A DNA stretch of 53,466 nucleotides. Origin: Stenotrophomonas daejeonensis (GTDB lineage Bacteria > Pseudomonadota > Gammaproteobacteria > Xanthomonadales > Xanthomonadaceae). The notes beneath the pieces were generated by a model. The model did not search any database and was not told where the DNA came from. It worked only from the letters and a program-made list of their open reading frames with translations. The translations under genes were made by a program, and so were the position numbers. How positions within the stretch are numbered: the stretch's first letter is position 1; every line of letters begins with the position of its first letter. The DNA is taken from positions 1 through 53,466 of the forward strand of contig NZ_LDJP01000015.1 of NCBI RefSeq assembly GCF_001431505.1, in the 5' to 3' direction. Shown here piece after piece: positions 41,193 to 50,356 of this stretch.

Positions 41193-43673
41193 TCAGAACC
41201 GGTACATCAGCTCCATGCCGTAGAAGCGCGGCTCGCTGATGCCGGCGGCGGTGCTGCCGACCACGGTGGTGCCATAGGTGTGCAGACCGTTCACGTAGCG
41301 GTTGTCGAACAGGTTGTTGACGTAGGCGGCCACGCTCCACTGCGTGGACGGCGAGCGCCAGCGCAGGTACAGGTCGGTGCGGTTGCGCTCCTCGCCGATG
41401 GTGAAGTTGGCATAGCGCCCGCAGGTGCCCTGGCTGGACGAGCCGGAATTGCAGCGGTTGCGGCCGGTGTAGGAATGCCGCGCCGAGAAGGTCAGGTCGC
41501 CGTGCCCGGCCAGCGGCAGCGTGTAGGCGGCGCCGGCGGCGAACGACCAGTCCGCCTCGCCGGTCGGCTCGCCGCCGAGGTCGATGCCGTCGGGGGTGAC
41601 GAAGTCCTTGTAGGTCGAGTCGATCCACTCGGTGGCGAAGTCGATGCTGAGGCGGTCGCTGGCCTGCCAGCGCGCACTGAAGTCCACGCCGCGCGCGGTC
41701 AGGTCGCTGGTGCTGATCACGTAGCGCGGGATGTCCGCCGTGGTGTCCAGGCGGATCGCCTGGCGGTTGTCGTAGACGTAGTAGAACGCCGAGGCCTCGT
41801 ACTGGATGCGCAGGTCGCGCAGGTCGCGCTTGATGCCCGTCTCGAAGTTCCACACGCCCTCGTTGTCGAAGCTGGCGCCGGGCGAGAACACGTTGTAGCC
41901 GCCGGCCTTGTAGCCCTTGGCCACCGAGGCGAACAGCATGGTGTCATCGGACGGGTGGTAGTCGACGACCAGGCGCGGGCTCCAGTCGCTCCATGCGTTC
42001 TTCGCGCGGTTGGTGACGCCCTTGTTGGCCATCGAGATCGGGTCGCTAAAGGCCAGGTCGAAGCCGGCCAGGAACGCCGCGTCGAGCGGGATCAGGCCGT
42101 CGCCGTCCTCGTCGATGGCGCACAGGCCCAGCGCATCGCACGGCACCGGCTGCGGCAGCACGCCGTACTGTTCCAGCGTCTGCAGCGCCTGGTTCAGCAC
42201 GTCGGCACGGTGGTAGTCGTTGAACCAGGTGAATTTCTTCTCGTCCCGCGTATAGCGCAGGCCGAAGGTCAGGTTCAGCTTGTCGGTGGCGTGCCAGATC
42301 ACGTCGCCGAACACCGCGTAGGCGGTGGAATCCACGGTGTTGTCGTAGGACTCGCGCCACGGGTTGCCGAACAGCTGCACCGGGATGCCGTAGAAATCCG
42401 CCGCGTCCTGCAGCATGCCGAACAGCGGCATGCCGTACAGGCCAGCCGCGGCGGTGTTGATGCTGTCGCTGGTCAGGTCGACCACGCTGGACTGGCTTGC
42501 CTCCTCCTTGAACCAGCTGGCACCGGCCACCCAGTCCAGCCGTTCGGTGTTGCCGCTGAACTTGAACTCCTGGTACCAGGTGCGGTTGTCCTCGATGTTG
42601 ATGGTATCCAGGTACAGGTCGCGGCGGTTGCTGCCGTCTTCCTCGGCGCGGTTGTAGGTGTCGAAATCGCGCCATGCGGTCATCGAGCTCAGGTGGCCCC
42701 ATTCGAAGGCATGGTCGAGGATCAGCGTCGCGCCGTCGAACCGGCGCGTCTCGTCGTTGTCCGGCACGTCGGTCCAGGCAGCGCGGCCGATCGGGTTCTG
42801 GTACTGCGCAGGATCTGCGGGCACCGGTGGCAGGCCCGGCGCCGGCGGCAGCTCGACGATGCCGATGGTCGGGTGCGAGCGCTGGTCCAGGTCCTCGTGG
42901 TCCCAGCTCAGCAGCATCTGCGTGTTGTCGCCGATGTCCCAGCGGAACGCCGCGCGCGTGGCCCAGTTGCGGCCGTCGTTGAGCGACTTGCCGGTGGCCG
43001 CGTCGTCCAGCCAGCCATCGGTGCTGCTGCTCATGGCGTTGATGCGCAGCGCGGTGGTCTCGCCGGTCGGCAGGTTGAGCATGCCGTCGAAGTACTGCTT
43101 GCCGTAGTTGCCCACGCGCAGCCGCGCGCGGCCTTCGAGGTGGTCGCTCGGGCGCTTGGTCACGATGGACACCGCGCCGGCGGCGGTGTTGCGGCCGAAC
43201 AGCGTGCCCTGCGGGCCCTTCAGCACCTCGATGCGCTCCACGTCGAGGAACGGCAGCACGGTGCCGCCGCCGCGGCCGGCATAGACGCCGTCGACATACA
43301 CGCCGACGGTCGGGTCGGTACCGATGCCGAAGTCGCCTGTGCTCAGGCCGCGCAGCTTGAAGCCGGCCTGCGTGGGCTGGTTGTCGTCGATCGCAAGGCC
43401 GGGGACGAAGCTGTCGAGGTCGCCGAGGTTCTCGGCCATCGTCTGCTCGATGACGTCCTCGCCGACCACCTGCAGGGCGATGGGCACGTCCTTGAGCTCC
43501 TGCTCGCGGCTCTGCGCGGTGACCACGATCCGGTCCAGTTCCACCGCCGCCGGCCCGTCCGGCGGCTGCTGGGCCTGCGCGGCCAGCGCCGGCGATCCCA
43601 GCAGCGAAGCCAACAGCGCATTGCGGATGCCGCAGGTCAATCTGTTGTATGTCATCGAGTGCCCCCTAGCCAT
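41193..43673 (-). CDS. TonB-dependent outer-membrane receptor
   Basis: This 826-residue receptor has a signal peptide (to about SPALAAQAQ), a TonB-box-like region and plug domain (VELDRIVVTAQSREQELKDVPIALQVV ... VERIEVLKGPQGTLFGRNTAAGAVSIVTKRP), and a 22-strand barrel ending MELMYRF. This plug type (IVVTAQxREQxLxDVP) is common in receptors for hydrophobic or catabolic substrates rather than siderophores. Two starts are possible: ATG 43673 with AAGGGGAAC ahead, and ATG 43655. It follows the diheme cytochrome gene by 69 bases on the same strand and is probably the third gene of that operon. Confidence 0.93.
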   Translation of the reverse strand: MARGHSMTYNRLTCGIRNALLASLLGSPALAAQAQQPPDGPAAVELDRIVVTAQSREQELKDVPIALQVVGEDVIEQTMAENLGDLDSFVPGLAIDDNQPTQAGFKLRGLSTGDFGIGTDPTVGVYVDGVYAGRGGGTVLPFLDVERIEVLKGPQGTLFGRNTAAGAVSIVTKRPSDHLEGRARLRVGNYGKQYFDGMLNLPTGETTALRINAMSSSTDGWLDDAATGKSLNDGRNWATRAAFRWDIGDNTQMLLSWDHEDLDQRSHPTIGIVELPPAPGLPPVPADPAQYQNPIGRAAWTDVPDNDETRRFDGATLILDHAFEWGHLSSMTAWRDFDTYNRAEEDGSNRRDLYLDTINIEDNRTWYQEFKFSGNTERLDWVAGASWFKEEASQSSVVDLTSDSINTAAAGLYGMPLFGMLQDAADFYGIPVQLFGNPWRESYDNTVDSTAYAVFGDVIWHATDKLNLTFGLRYTRDEKKFTWFNDYHRADVLNQALQTLEQYGVLPQPVPCDALGLCAIDEDGDGLIPLDAAFLAGFDLAFSDPISMANKGVTNRAKNAWSDWSPRLVVDYHPSDDTMLFASVAKGYKAGGYNVFSPGASFDNEGVWNFETGIKRDLRDLRIQYEASAFYYVYDNRQAIRLDTTADIPRYVISTSDLTARGVDFSARWQASDRLSIDFATEWIDSTYKDFVTPDGIDLGGEPTGEADWSFAAGAAYTLPLAGHGDLTFSARHSYTGRNRCNSGSSSQGTCGRYANFTIGEERNRTDLYLRWRSPSTQWSVAAYVNNLFDNRYVNGLHTYGTTVVGSTAAGISEPRFYGMELMYRF

Positions 43674-43742
43674 TGCGTTCCCCTTGAGTCGTCGGTTTCG
43701 CGCGGCGGTGCCCAGGCCGCGCCTTTCCATTCCCTGCCCGCG

Positions 43743-44873
43743 CTATGCGCCGCACTCCTGCGCGGACATGGCGGCGATCCACTGCCTTATCAGTTCCACG
43801 CCCTCCTCGTGGACGATGCTGCGCCCCAGCTCCGGCATCATCACGCCCGGGTCGGTGCTCTCGATCCGGTAGGTCAGGATCGAATCGTCCGGGGCGCCGG
43901 GCATGATGTCCCAGGCCCGGTTGCCGGTGCCCTGCCCGGCGGCGATCGGCAGCTTGCAGCGGCCCAGCCGTAGCGGGTCGTGGGTATTGGCATCCAGCCA
44001 CATGCCCGACGTGCGCGCTGCGCCCTTCTGGCTGTGGCAATGCCCGCAGTTGATGTCCAGGTACGAACGGGCGCGCGCTTCCAGCGGTGCCTGCGCGTCG
44101 TTCCAGGCGGCGTTGCGCGGCAGTTCGCCTTGCGGCACCTCGCCCAGGTAGCCGATCCGCTGCCAGTGGTCCAACTGGTTGGCCGGGCCGTCGGCGTAGG
44201 CGAAGTCGTGGTTGAGGTGCCGCGCCTTCGGCCCGATCGGGAAAATCTGCCTGGACTTGAGGTCGGTGCCGTGGCAGCCGGCGCACTGGTTCTCGTCCGG
44301 CACCATGTACTCCACCTGCTCGTGCTTGCCGTCCGTGCCTGCGAGGGTCAGTGGCACCAGTTCGCCGGTGCGCATCAGTCGCGCCTCGTCCTGTTCGGCG
44401 TTCCACACATACGGCAGCGCGATCCAGCCGGCCTCGCGGCGCACCAGCAGCCGTGTCTCCACCAGCCGCACCTTGCCCAGCGTCAAGCCGCCGTCCGCTT
44501 CCGGGCCGGCGTCGTCGCTGCGCAGCACCGTATCGCCTTCGCCGCGAGGGTAATAGAAGGTCTTGCTGATGATGGTGCCGACCGGGAAATCCAGCGCCTC
44601 GTCCGGCTGGTAGCGCGCGGAGGTGCCGGCCGGCATCCATACCGTGCGCAGCTTGTGCGCGTAGTCGGTGAACAGCGCCGTGTCCAGGTCGTAGGGTTGC
44701 ACCTGCGCGTTGAGCCGCAACCTGCCGTCGTCCACGTACAGCACGTTCCAGTCGGACAGTCGTTCGGGCATGCCTTCGGCGAAGAAATGCACCGGCCCCG
44801 GCGTCCGCGTGCCGGAACAGGCGGCCAGCGCCAGCAGTGCGGCCATTCCCATCAGCCATCGATGCAGCGACAT
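43743..44873 (-). CDS. SO2930-family diheme c-type cytochrome lipoprotein
   Basis: This 376-residue protein has a lipoprotein signal (LLALAACSG, lipid-modified Cys19) and two heme-binding sites, CAGCH at 197-201 and CGHCH at 276-280, both in the C-terminal half. The N-terminal ~190 residues (HFFAEGMPERLSDWNVLYVDDG..., LRTVWMPAG, GTIISKTFYYPRGEG) match the uncharacterised TIGR03806/HNE_0200 family. That family is known to occur as a two-gene pair with a beta-helix protein, which is the gene ten bases upstream. The ATG at 44873 has GAGGTGG ahead. Function is unknown; it would need the Ccm system for heme attachment. Confidence 0.88.
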   Translation of the reverse strand: MSLHRWLMGMAALLALAACSGTRTPGPVHFFAEGMPERLSDWNVLYVDDGRLRLNAQVQPYDLDTALFTDYAHKLRTVWMPAGTSARYQPDEALDFPVGTIISKTFYYPRGEGDTVLRSDDAGPEADGGLTLGKVRLVETRLLVRREAGWIALPYVWNAEQDEARLMRTGELVPLTLAGTDGKHEQVEYMVPDENQCAGCHGTDLKSRQIFPIGPKARHLNHDFAYADGPANQLDHWQRIGYLGEVPQGELPRNAAWNDAQAPLEARARSYLDINCGHCHSQKGAARTSGMWLDANTHDPLRLGRCKLPIAAGQGTGNRAWDIMPGAPDDSILTYRIESTDPGVMMPELGRSIVHEEGVELIRQWIAAMSAQECGA

Positions 44874-44883
44874 GCGCGCCACC

Positions 44884-46104
44884 TCAACCGCGCTTCAGGT
44901 CGATCGCGGGCAGCGACGGCAGCGTGCAGTCGTAGGGTTTGGTGTCCTTGCTCGGATTCTTGTAGCCGCCGGGGCCATCGGCGTTGAGCACGCCGGACAC
45001 GTCGCGCAGGCAGATCTGCGGGCCGTCCTTGCGCTGCGGGTTGACGTAGCCGTCGAACAGCACGTCGGGGAAGCTGCCGCGCAGGCCATACATCGCCACC
45101 TTCAGCGCCTTGAAGTCCATGCGGTCGGGCGAGTCGCCGCCGCCGGACAGGCGGTTGCCGTGCACATGGATGCGTTCCGGGTACGGGTCGAACTCGCCCG
45201 AGGCCTTGTCGTCCTTGTAGCCGGTGGAATACACGCTGGAGACGATGATGTTGGCGGTGCGGTTGTCGGCGATGTCGTTGTCGAAGATCTCGATGTTGTC
45301 GTTGGAGTTGATCACCACGCCGCTGCCGGCCGGCACGCTGGCCACCGGCGTGCCCTTGGCGCCGAAGTTGCCGTGGTTGTTCTCCACCACCTTGTTCCTG
45401 AACACGCGGATCGCGTCGCCCTGCTGGGTCAGCGCCGGCATGTTGAACACCAGGATGCCGCCGGTGTTGCCGGTAGCCACGTTGTCGTGGACGTCGGCGT
45501 TGATGGTGTTCTCGATCTCGATGCCGGCCACGTTGCGCTCGGCGCGGTTGTTGCGCACGATCACGTCGCGCGACTGGCCGACGTAGATCCCCGAATCCGA
45601 GGCGCCGATCGCCACCGAGTCCTCGATCAGCACATTGCGACACAGCACCGGGTACAGCCCGTAGCCGCCGTTGCTGGTCTTCGGCCCGCCGGTCCATTCC
45701 ACGCGCACGCCGCGGATGGTGACGTTCTCCGACTCGCTGATCTTGAAGCCGTCGCCCTTGCTGTCTTCGATCGCCAGGTTTTCCAGGGTGAAGCCGTTGG
45801 CGTTCACCAGCAGGCCCTCGGCGCCGGCCTTCTGCCCCTTGAAGCTGAGGATGGATTTGTCCATGCCCTGCCCGCGCAGGGTGACGTCGTCAACCCGCAG
45901 GCTGAGGCTGCGGTCGAACTGGAAGGTGCCTTCCGGCACCTCGATCACGTCGCCGGGCTTGGCGTCCAGCAGCCGCTCCTGCAGGGTCCGGGCGAAGCCG
46001 GCATCGCCCGCCGACGGTGCCGGCGCGTCGGCGGACTGCTGCTGGCAGGCGGACAGGAGGAGCGCAAGAGCGCCGATCGTGCCGACAAAAATGCTGCGTT
46101 GCAT
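44884..46104 (-). CDS. Parallel beta-helix repeat lipoprotein (TIGR03805-like)
   Basis: This 406-residue protein has a lipoprotein signal (LALLLSACQQ, Cys20) and then stacked right-handed beta-helix turns: ENVTIRGVRVEWTGG, CRNVLIEDSVAIGASDSGIYVG, RDVIVRNNRAERNVAGIEIEN, INADVHDNVATGNTGGILVFN, NIEIFDNDIADNRTANIIV. Such folds bind or cleave polysaccharides or act as adhesive scaffolds; no lyase or hydrolase catalytic set is obvious. It is the regular genomic partner of the diheme cytochrome family encoded next. The ATG at 46104 has GGGAGAG upstream. First gene of the operon, divergent from an AraC-family regulator. Confidence 0.88.
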   Translation of the reverse strand: MQRSIFVGTIGALALLLSACQQQSADAPAPSAGDAGFARTLQERLLDAKPGDVIEVPEGTFQFDRSLSLRVDDVTLRGQGMDKSILSFKGQKAGAEGLLVNANGFTLENLAIEDSKGDGFKISESENVTIRGVRVEWTGGPKTSNGGYGLYPVLCRNVLIEDSVAIGASDSGIYVGQSRDVIVRNNRAERNVAGIEIENTINADVHDNVATGNTGGILVFNMPALTQQGDAIRVFRNKVVENNHGNFGAKGTPVASVPAGSGVVINSNDNIEIFDNDIADNRTANIIVSSVYSTGYKDDKASGEFDPYPERIHVHGNRLSGGGDSPDRMDFKALKVAMYGLRGSFPDVLFDGYVNPQRKDGPQICLRDVSGVLNADGPGGYKNPSKDTKPYDCTLPSLPAIDLKRG

Positions 46105-46130
46105 GAATTCTCTCCCGTACGTGCTCGCCA

Positions 46131-46148
46131 AGTCTGCGTCGCAGTCTG
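46131..46148. promoter_or_regulatory. Direct repeats in the beta-helix operon / AraC intergenic region
   Basis: AGTCTG occurs at 46131 and again at 46143, one helical turn apart and overlapping the small palindrome CTGCGTCGCAG. AraC-family proteins typically bind direct repeats with about 10-21-base spacing, so this is a candidate binding site in the 121-base divergent region. The evidence is only the repeat and its place. Confidence 0.3.
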
Positions 46149-46225
46149 GTGCGCGCCGATGCGTTGCGCGAAGGGCGGAAGCGGCATACAAAGGGGGGCA
46201 AAACGGACAATCGGGAGAAGTTCGG

Positions 46226-47263
46226 ATGCGTTTGAACACCGCAATCGGCGATCGTCTGTCCGTCGCCGACCGGCCCACCAACATCCTCTGCGGGCTGATG
46301 CAGCTGGCCGCCGAGATGGAGGTGGACTGCGATGGCTGGTTCGCCGGAACCCGCCTGCAACCGGCGGAAATCAGCAATCCCGACACCCGCATGTCCTACC
46401 GGCAGGCCAGCACCGTGATCCGCCGCGCCCTGCACGCCCTGCCCGTCGAGGGCCTGGGGCTGGTGCTGGGCGACCGGCAGAACCTGGGCAATTTCGGCCT
46501 GCTCGGGCTGGCGATGAAGACCGCCCCCGATTTCGGCGAAGCGGTACGCATCGGCATGGCCTACCAGCGCAACAGCGGCGCGCTGATGGACATGTCGCTG
46601 ACCGAGCGCGACACCGACTGCCTGGCCGCGGTCGCCACCGCGCCGGACGAAGCCTGTGACCTGCTGCCATTCCTGTGCGAGGAACTGTTCTCCAGCGTGT
46701 TGAAGCTGATCCACGAGCTGGTCGGCCCCGAATTCCGGCCCCTGCGCCTGGAACTGGGCTACCCGGCGCCGCCCTACGCGCGGCGCTACCGCGACCTGTT
46801 CGGCTGCGAGGTGCGCTTCGGCCAGCCGCGGCACGCGATGGTGATCGAACGCTGCTGGCTGGAACTGCCGTTCGCCAGCTACAACCCGGTGACCTCCAAC
46901 CAGGTGCTGACCCTGTGCCGCATGCAGCTCGATGCCCAGCCGGCCTGCGGCGAAACCACCGCCGCGCTGGAAAATCACCTGCGCATGCGCCTGCGCGACA
47001 ACCCGCAGATGGCCGAAATGGCCGCCGAGCTGCACCTGAGCGAGCGTACCCTGCGCCGACAGCTGGCCGAGGAAGGCACCTCGTTCAGTGCGGTCCACGA
47101 CCGCGTGCGCACCAACCACGCGATGGAGCTGCTGCGCGACCCGAAGCTGAGCATCCTCGCCATCGGCGGCCAGCTGGGTTTCAACGACGCCCGTGAATTC
47201 CGCCGTGCATTCAAGCGCTGGACCGGGCGCGCGCCGAGCGAGGCGCGGCGCTCCAGCGGCTGA
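46226..47263 (+). CDS. AraC-family regulator with N-terminal ligand-binding domain (OruR/VirS type)
   Basis: This 345-residue regulator has the 'Arabinose_bd-like' ligand domain (about residues 20-205: EISNPDTRMSYRQASTVIRRAL, FGLLGLAMKTAPDFGEAVRIGMAY, RHAMVIERCWLELPFASYNP) and a C-terminal double HTH (about 250-340: MAEMAAELHLSERTLRRQLAEEGTSF ... LAIGGQLGFNDAREFRRAFKRWTGRAP). Members of this subfamily often sense amphipathic or lipid-like molecules or amino acids. It is transcribed divergently from the beta-helix / cytochrome / TonB operon and is the likely regulator of it. The ATG at 46226 has GGGAGAAG ahead. Confidence 0.92.
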   Translation: MRLNTAIGDRLSVADRPTNILCGLMQLAAEMEVDCDGWFAGTRLQPAEISNPDTRMSYRQASTVIRRALHALPVEGLGLVLGDRQNLGNFGLLGLAMKTAPDFGEAVRIGMAYQRNSGALMDMSLTERDTDCLAAVATAPDEACDLLPFLCEELFSSVLKLIHELVGPEFRPLRLELGYPAPPYARRYRDLFGCEVRFGQPRHAMVIERCWLELPFASYNPVTSNQVLTLCRMQLDAQPACGETTAALENHLRMRLRDNPQMAEMAAELHLSERTLRRQLAEEGTSFSAVHDRVRTNHAMELLRDPKLSILAIGGQLGFNDAREFRRAFKRWTGRAPSEARRSSG

Positions 47264-47273
47264 CCGCCTTCCC

Positions 47274-47341
47274 GTAGATGCGGGGCTTGCCCCGCATGAA
47301 GCATTCCCGGTAAAGCCCCAGCGGGGCAAGCCCCGCTCTAC
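47274..47341. repeat. REP doublet, family C
   Basis: GTAGATGCGGGGCTTGCCCC and the inverse CGGGGCAAGCCCCGCTCTAC. It lies just behind the AraC-family gene in a convergent gap with pgi. Confidence 0.82.
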
Positions 47342-47360
47342 AAGGCATATCGGCGAAGGG

Positions 47361-47394
47361 GCAAACAAAACGCCGCGCATCACTGCGCGGCGTT
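47361..47394 (-). terminator. Rho-independent terminator after pgi
   Basis: On the minus strand AACGCCGCGC - AGTGAT - GCGCGGCGTT is a perfect 10-bp stem followed by the T-rich TTGTTTGC. It lies 24 bases beyond the pgi stop. Confidence 0.82.
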
Positions 47395-47417
47395 CGTCGT
47401 TGCCCCCGTCGCGCCGG

Positions 47418-48926
47418 TCAGGCGCGCAGCAGCGCCAGCGCCTCGCGCGTCATCGGGTCGGCGATCTCCACCGCCTCGCCCTGCAACGCCGGCAGCAGCT
47501 GGTTGGCCAGCTGCTTGCCCAGTTCCACGCCGAACTGGTCGAAGGCGTTGATGCCCCACACCAGCGACTGCACGTAGACCGCGTGCTCGTACATCGCGAT
47601 CAGCGCGCCCAGCGCCTGCGGAGTCAGCGCGTCGAGCAGGATCAGCGTGCTCGGGCGGCCGCCGGGGTACTGGCGGTGCGGGTCGCTGCTGTCCTGCCCG
47701 TTCGCCAATGCCTCGGTCTGCGCCAGCAGGTTGGCCAGCAGCGCTTGGTGGTTGACGGTGTACGGGTCGTCGTTGTGCACGCAGCCGATGAAATCGGCCG
47801 GCACGATGCTGGTGCCCTGGTGCAGGGCCTGGAAGAAGCTGTGCTGCACGTCGGTGCCCGCCCCGCCCCACCACACCGGCACGGTGTCGCCGTCCACCGG
47901 GCTGCCATCGAGCTTGACCCGCTTGCCGAGACTCTCCATTACCAACTGCTGCAGGTAGGCCGGCAGCAGCGCCAGGCGCTGGTCGTAGGTCATCACCGCG
48001 TGGGTGGCGCAGCCGAGTACGTTGCGGTTCCAGATGTCGGTCAGCGCGTGCAGCACCGGCAGGTTGCGCTGCAACGGCGCGCTGGCCGCGTGCGCGTCCA
48101 TTTCCGCCGCGCCGGCCAACAGTTGGCCGAAGCGCTCGAAGCCGATTGCCAATGCGATCGGGAAGCCCACCGCCGACCACAGCGAATAGCGGCCGCCCAC
48201 CCAGTCCCACATCGGCAGCACGCGCGCGGCGGCGATGTCGAACGCCTTGGCGGCGCGCTCCGGGTTGGCGCTGACCGCGTACAGGCGCTCGCTGCCACCC
48301 AGCCAGTCGCGCAGGATCGCGCCGTTGAGCAGGGTTTCCTGGGTGCCGAAGGTCTTGGAGATCAGGATGCCGGCGGTGGTCGCCGGGTCCAGCGCGGCCA
48401 GCGTGCGCTGCATCGCCGCGCCATCGACGTTGGAGACGAAGTGCACGCGGAAGCGCGCGCCGCTGGCCGGGCGCAGCGCGTCGGCGACCAGCCGCGGGCC
48501 GAGGTCGGAACCGCCGATGCCGACGCTGACGATGTCGGTGACGGCGCTGGTTTCCAGCGCCTCGACCAGCTTGCCCATGCGCTGCTGCACGGCCACCGCT
48601 TCGGCATGCTCGGCCGCCGCCTTGGGGCTGGCGTCGCCGCGCAGGGCGCTGTGCAGTACCGCGCGGCCTTCGGTGATGTTGATCTTTTCACCGCCGAACA
48701 GGCGCGCGAAGCCGCCGGCGACGTCGCGCGCGGCGGCCAGCTCCAACAACGCATCGAGCGCGGCGCGGTCGTATTTCTGCCGCGCGAAGTTCACGTACAA
48801 CGGACCGACCTTGAGCGCCAGGGTTTTCACCCGGTCCGGCTCGGCGGCCAACAGCGAGGGAATACCCGTGCCCTGCAGACGCTGGGCGTGGGCGTGCAAT
48901 GCGGTCAATCCGTTGTTCGTGGTCAT
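47418..48926 (-). CDS. pgi: Glucose-6-phosphate isomerase
   Basis: Pgi interconverts glucose-6-phosphate and fructose-6-phosphate. The 502-residue protein has [19 protein letters not shown] (phosphosugar binding), [11 protein letters not shown], the segment [21 protein letters not shown] with the active-site Gln/His, and GVELGKQLA with the catalytic Lys near the C-terminus. Its ATG overlaps the panD stop by four bases, so panD and pgi form an operon. A terminator follows. Confidence 0.97.
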   Translation of the reverse strand: MTTNNGLTALHAHAQRLQGTGIPSLLAAEPDRVKTLALKVGPLYVNFARQKYDRAALDALLELAAARDVAGGFARLFGGEKINITEGRAVLHSALRGDASPKAAAEHAEAVAVQQRMGKLVEALETSAVTDIVSVGIGGSDLGPRLVADALRPASGARFRVHFVSNVDGAAMQRTLAALDPATTAGILISKTFGTQETLLNGAILRDWLGGSERLYAVSANPERAAKAFDIAAARVLPMWDWVGGRYSLWSAVGFPIALAIGFERFGQLLAGAAEMDAHAASAPLQRNLPVLHALTDIWNRNVLGCATHAVMTYDQRLALLPAYLQQLVMESLGKRVKLDGSPVDGDTVPVWWGGAGTDVQHSFFQALHQGTSIVPADFIGCVHNDDPYTVNHQALLANLLAQTEALANGQDSSDPHRQYPGGRPSTLILLDALTPQALGALIAMYEHAVYVQSLVWGINAFDQFGVELGKQLANQLLPALQGEAVEIADPMTREALALLRA

Positions 48927-49303
48927 GCGGCCTGTGTGGGGATGGAGTGGTTGGTGTGGGTGATGCGGTTGTTGCCATCGACGTAGACCAGCTTAGGCTG
49001 GAACGCGTCGGCCTCGGCTTCGCTCATGCTGGCGAAGGCGGCGATGATGACCACGTCGCCCACCTGCACGTGGCGCGCGGCGCCGCCGTTGAGCGAGATG
49101 ATGCCGCTGCCGGCTTCGGCGCGGATGGCATAGGTGGAAAAACGCGCGCCGTTGGTCACCACCCAGATGTTCACCTGCTCGAACTCGCGGATGCCGGTGG
49201 CTTCCAGCAGGTCGCCATCGATCGCGATGGAGCCTTCGTAGTTCAGCTCCGAATGGGTGACGGTGGCGCGGTGGATCTTGGTCTTGAGCAGGGTGAGTTG
49301 CAT
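48923..49303 (-). CDS. panD: Aspartate 1-decarboxylase proenzyme
   Basis: PanD makes beta-alanine for pantothenate. The 126-residue pyruvoyl enzyme starts [20 protein letters not shown] and has the self-cleavage site Gly24-Ser25 in NYEGSIAID, Tyr58-region [11 protein letters not shown] and [10 protein letters not shown]. The ATG at 49303 is chosen on the family N-terminus. It overlaps pgi and is separated from panC by a terminator, so it is transcribed on its own with pgi. Confidence 0.97.
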   Translation of the reverse strand: MQLTLLKTKIHRATVTHSELNYEGSIAIDGDLLEATGIREFEQVNIWVVTNGARFSTYAIRAEAGSGIISLNGGAARHVQVGDVVIIAAFASMSEAEADAFQPKLVYVDGNNRITHTNHSIPTQAA

Positions 49304-49315
49304 GACGGTGCCGAT

Positions 49316-49341
49316 ACTGCGTGATGAAAGTACGCAGTCTA
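49316..49341 (-). promoter_or_regulatory. Promoter -10 and hairpin upstream of panD
   Basis: On the minus strand TAGACT (49341-49336), in the context GTGCTAGACTG, is a plausible extended -10. Directly overlapping it, ACTGCGT (49338-49332) and ACGCAGT (49322-49316) form a seven-base inverted repeat, which would be an operator or a 5'-UTR hairpin about 15 bases before the ATG. No clear -35 is seen. Confidence 0.35.
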
Positions 49342-49402
49342 GCACCCGTGCGGGGCTTTGCTTGCACTGCAACATGGGCGACCGGCCAATCCGGATGGGC
49401 AG

Positions 49403-49427
49403 CAAAATGGCGCCACGAGGGCGCCAT
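49403..49427 (-). terminator. Rho-independent terminator after panC
   Basis: On the minus strand ATGGCGCC - CTCGT - GGCGCCAT is a perfect eight-base stem running into TTT then GCTG. It lies in the 210-base gap between panC and panD, and explains why panD-pgi is a separate unit. Confidence 0.65.
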
Positions 49428-49513
49428 CGCATGTCGTTTCCGGGGTGCGGCAGGACAAGGTGAAGACCCGTGCCTGCGGAGCGGAGCCCCCTGTCCCGCG
49501 GAACCCGCCGCCG

Positions 49514-50356
49514 TCAGAACTCGATGTTGTCGATCAAGCGGGTGCTTCCCAGCTTGGCCGCCACCAGCGCCACGCGGGCGCCGGCCTCGCCCTCGCCCGG
49601 CTCGCCCAGGTCCGGCAGCCGCACCACCGCGTAGTCCACATGGAAACCCGCCGCCTGCAGCTGCGCGACGCCGTCGGCCTCGACCTTCGCCCGTGGCGTG
49701 CCCGCCAGGCTGGCATCGCGCATGCCCAGCAGCACGCGCCGGATCGTCGCCGCCTGCGGGCGGGTTTCGGCGGTGAGGTACTGGTTGCGCGAACTCATCG
49801 CCAGGCCGTCGCCCTCGCGCACGATCTCGCCGCCGACGATCTCGATCGGGAACGCCAGGTCGGCCACCATCTGCCGGATCACCGCCAGCTGCTGGTAATC
49901 CTTGCGCCCGAACGCGGCCATGTCCGGCTGCACCTGGTTGAACAGGCGCGTGACCACGGTGCACACGCCGTCGAAGTGGCCGGGACGATGCGCCCCTTCC
50001 AGCAGCGCGCTCACGCCCGGTACGTGGACATTGGCGGCCAGCTCGACGCCAAACGGGTACATGGATTCGACCGTGGGCAGCCACAGCACGTCGCAGCCGG
50101 CCTGCTCCAGGCCGGTGGTGTCGGCCTCGGGCGTGCGCGGGTAGCGGGTGAAGTCCTCGTTCGGGCCGAACTGGGTCGGGTTGACGAACACGCTGGACAC
50201 CACGCGGTCAGCGTGGCGCCGCGCCAGGGTCACCAGCGAATAGTGGCCGGCATGCAGGTTGCCCATCGTCGGCACGAAGCCCACGCGCAGGCCCTCGCGC
50301 TTCCAGCCGGCGACGATGGCGCGCAGCCGGGAAAGTTCGGTGACGGTCTCGATCAT
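49514..50356 (-). CDS. panC: Pantothenate synthetase
   Basis: PanC joins pantoate and beta-alanine with ATP. The 280-residue protein has the nucleotidyltransferase motifs [14 protein letters not shown] (HIGH-type), [33 protein letters not shown] and the KMSKS-like MSSRNQYL. The ATG at 50356 overlaps the panB stop by four bases. Confidence 0.97.
   Translation of the reverse strand: MIETVTELSRLRAIVAGWKREGLRVGFVPTMGNLHAGHYSLVTLARRHADRVVSSVFVNPTQFGPNEDFTRYPRTPEADTTGLEQAGCDVLWLPTVESMYPFGVELAANVHVPGVSALLEGAHRPGHFDGVCTVVTRLFNQVQPDMAAFGRKDYQQLAVIRQMVADLAFPIEIVGGEIVREGDGLAMSSRNQYLTAETRPQAATIRRVLLGMRDASLAGTPRAKVEADGVAQLQAAGFHVDYAVVRLPDLGEPGEGEAGARVALVAAKLGSTRLIDNIEF

Noticed and set aside
41280..43973. 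897-codon open frame on the plus strand across the TonB receptor gene
   Set aside because: Antisense shadow of the receptor; its composition (Val/Ala/Gly/His/Arg) shows no domain, while the minus strand gives a full receptor.
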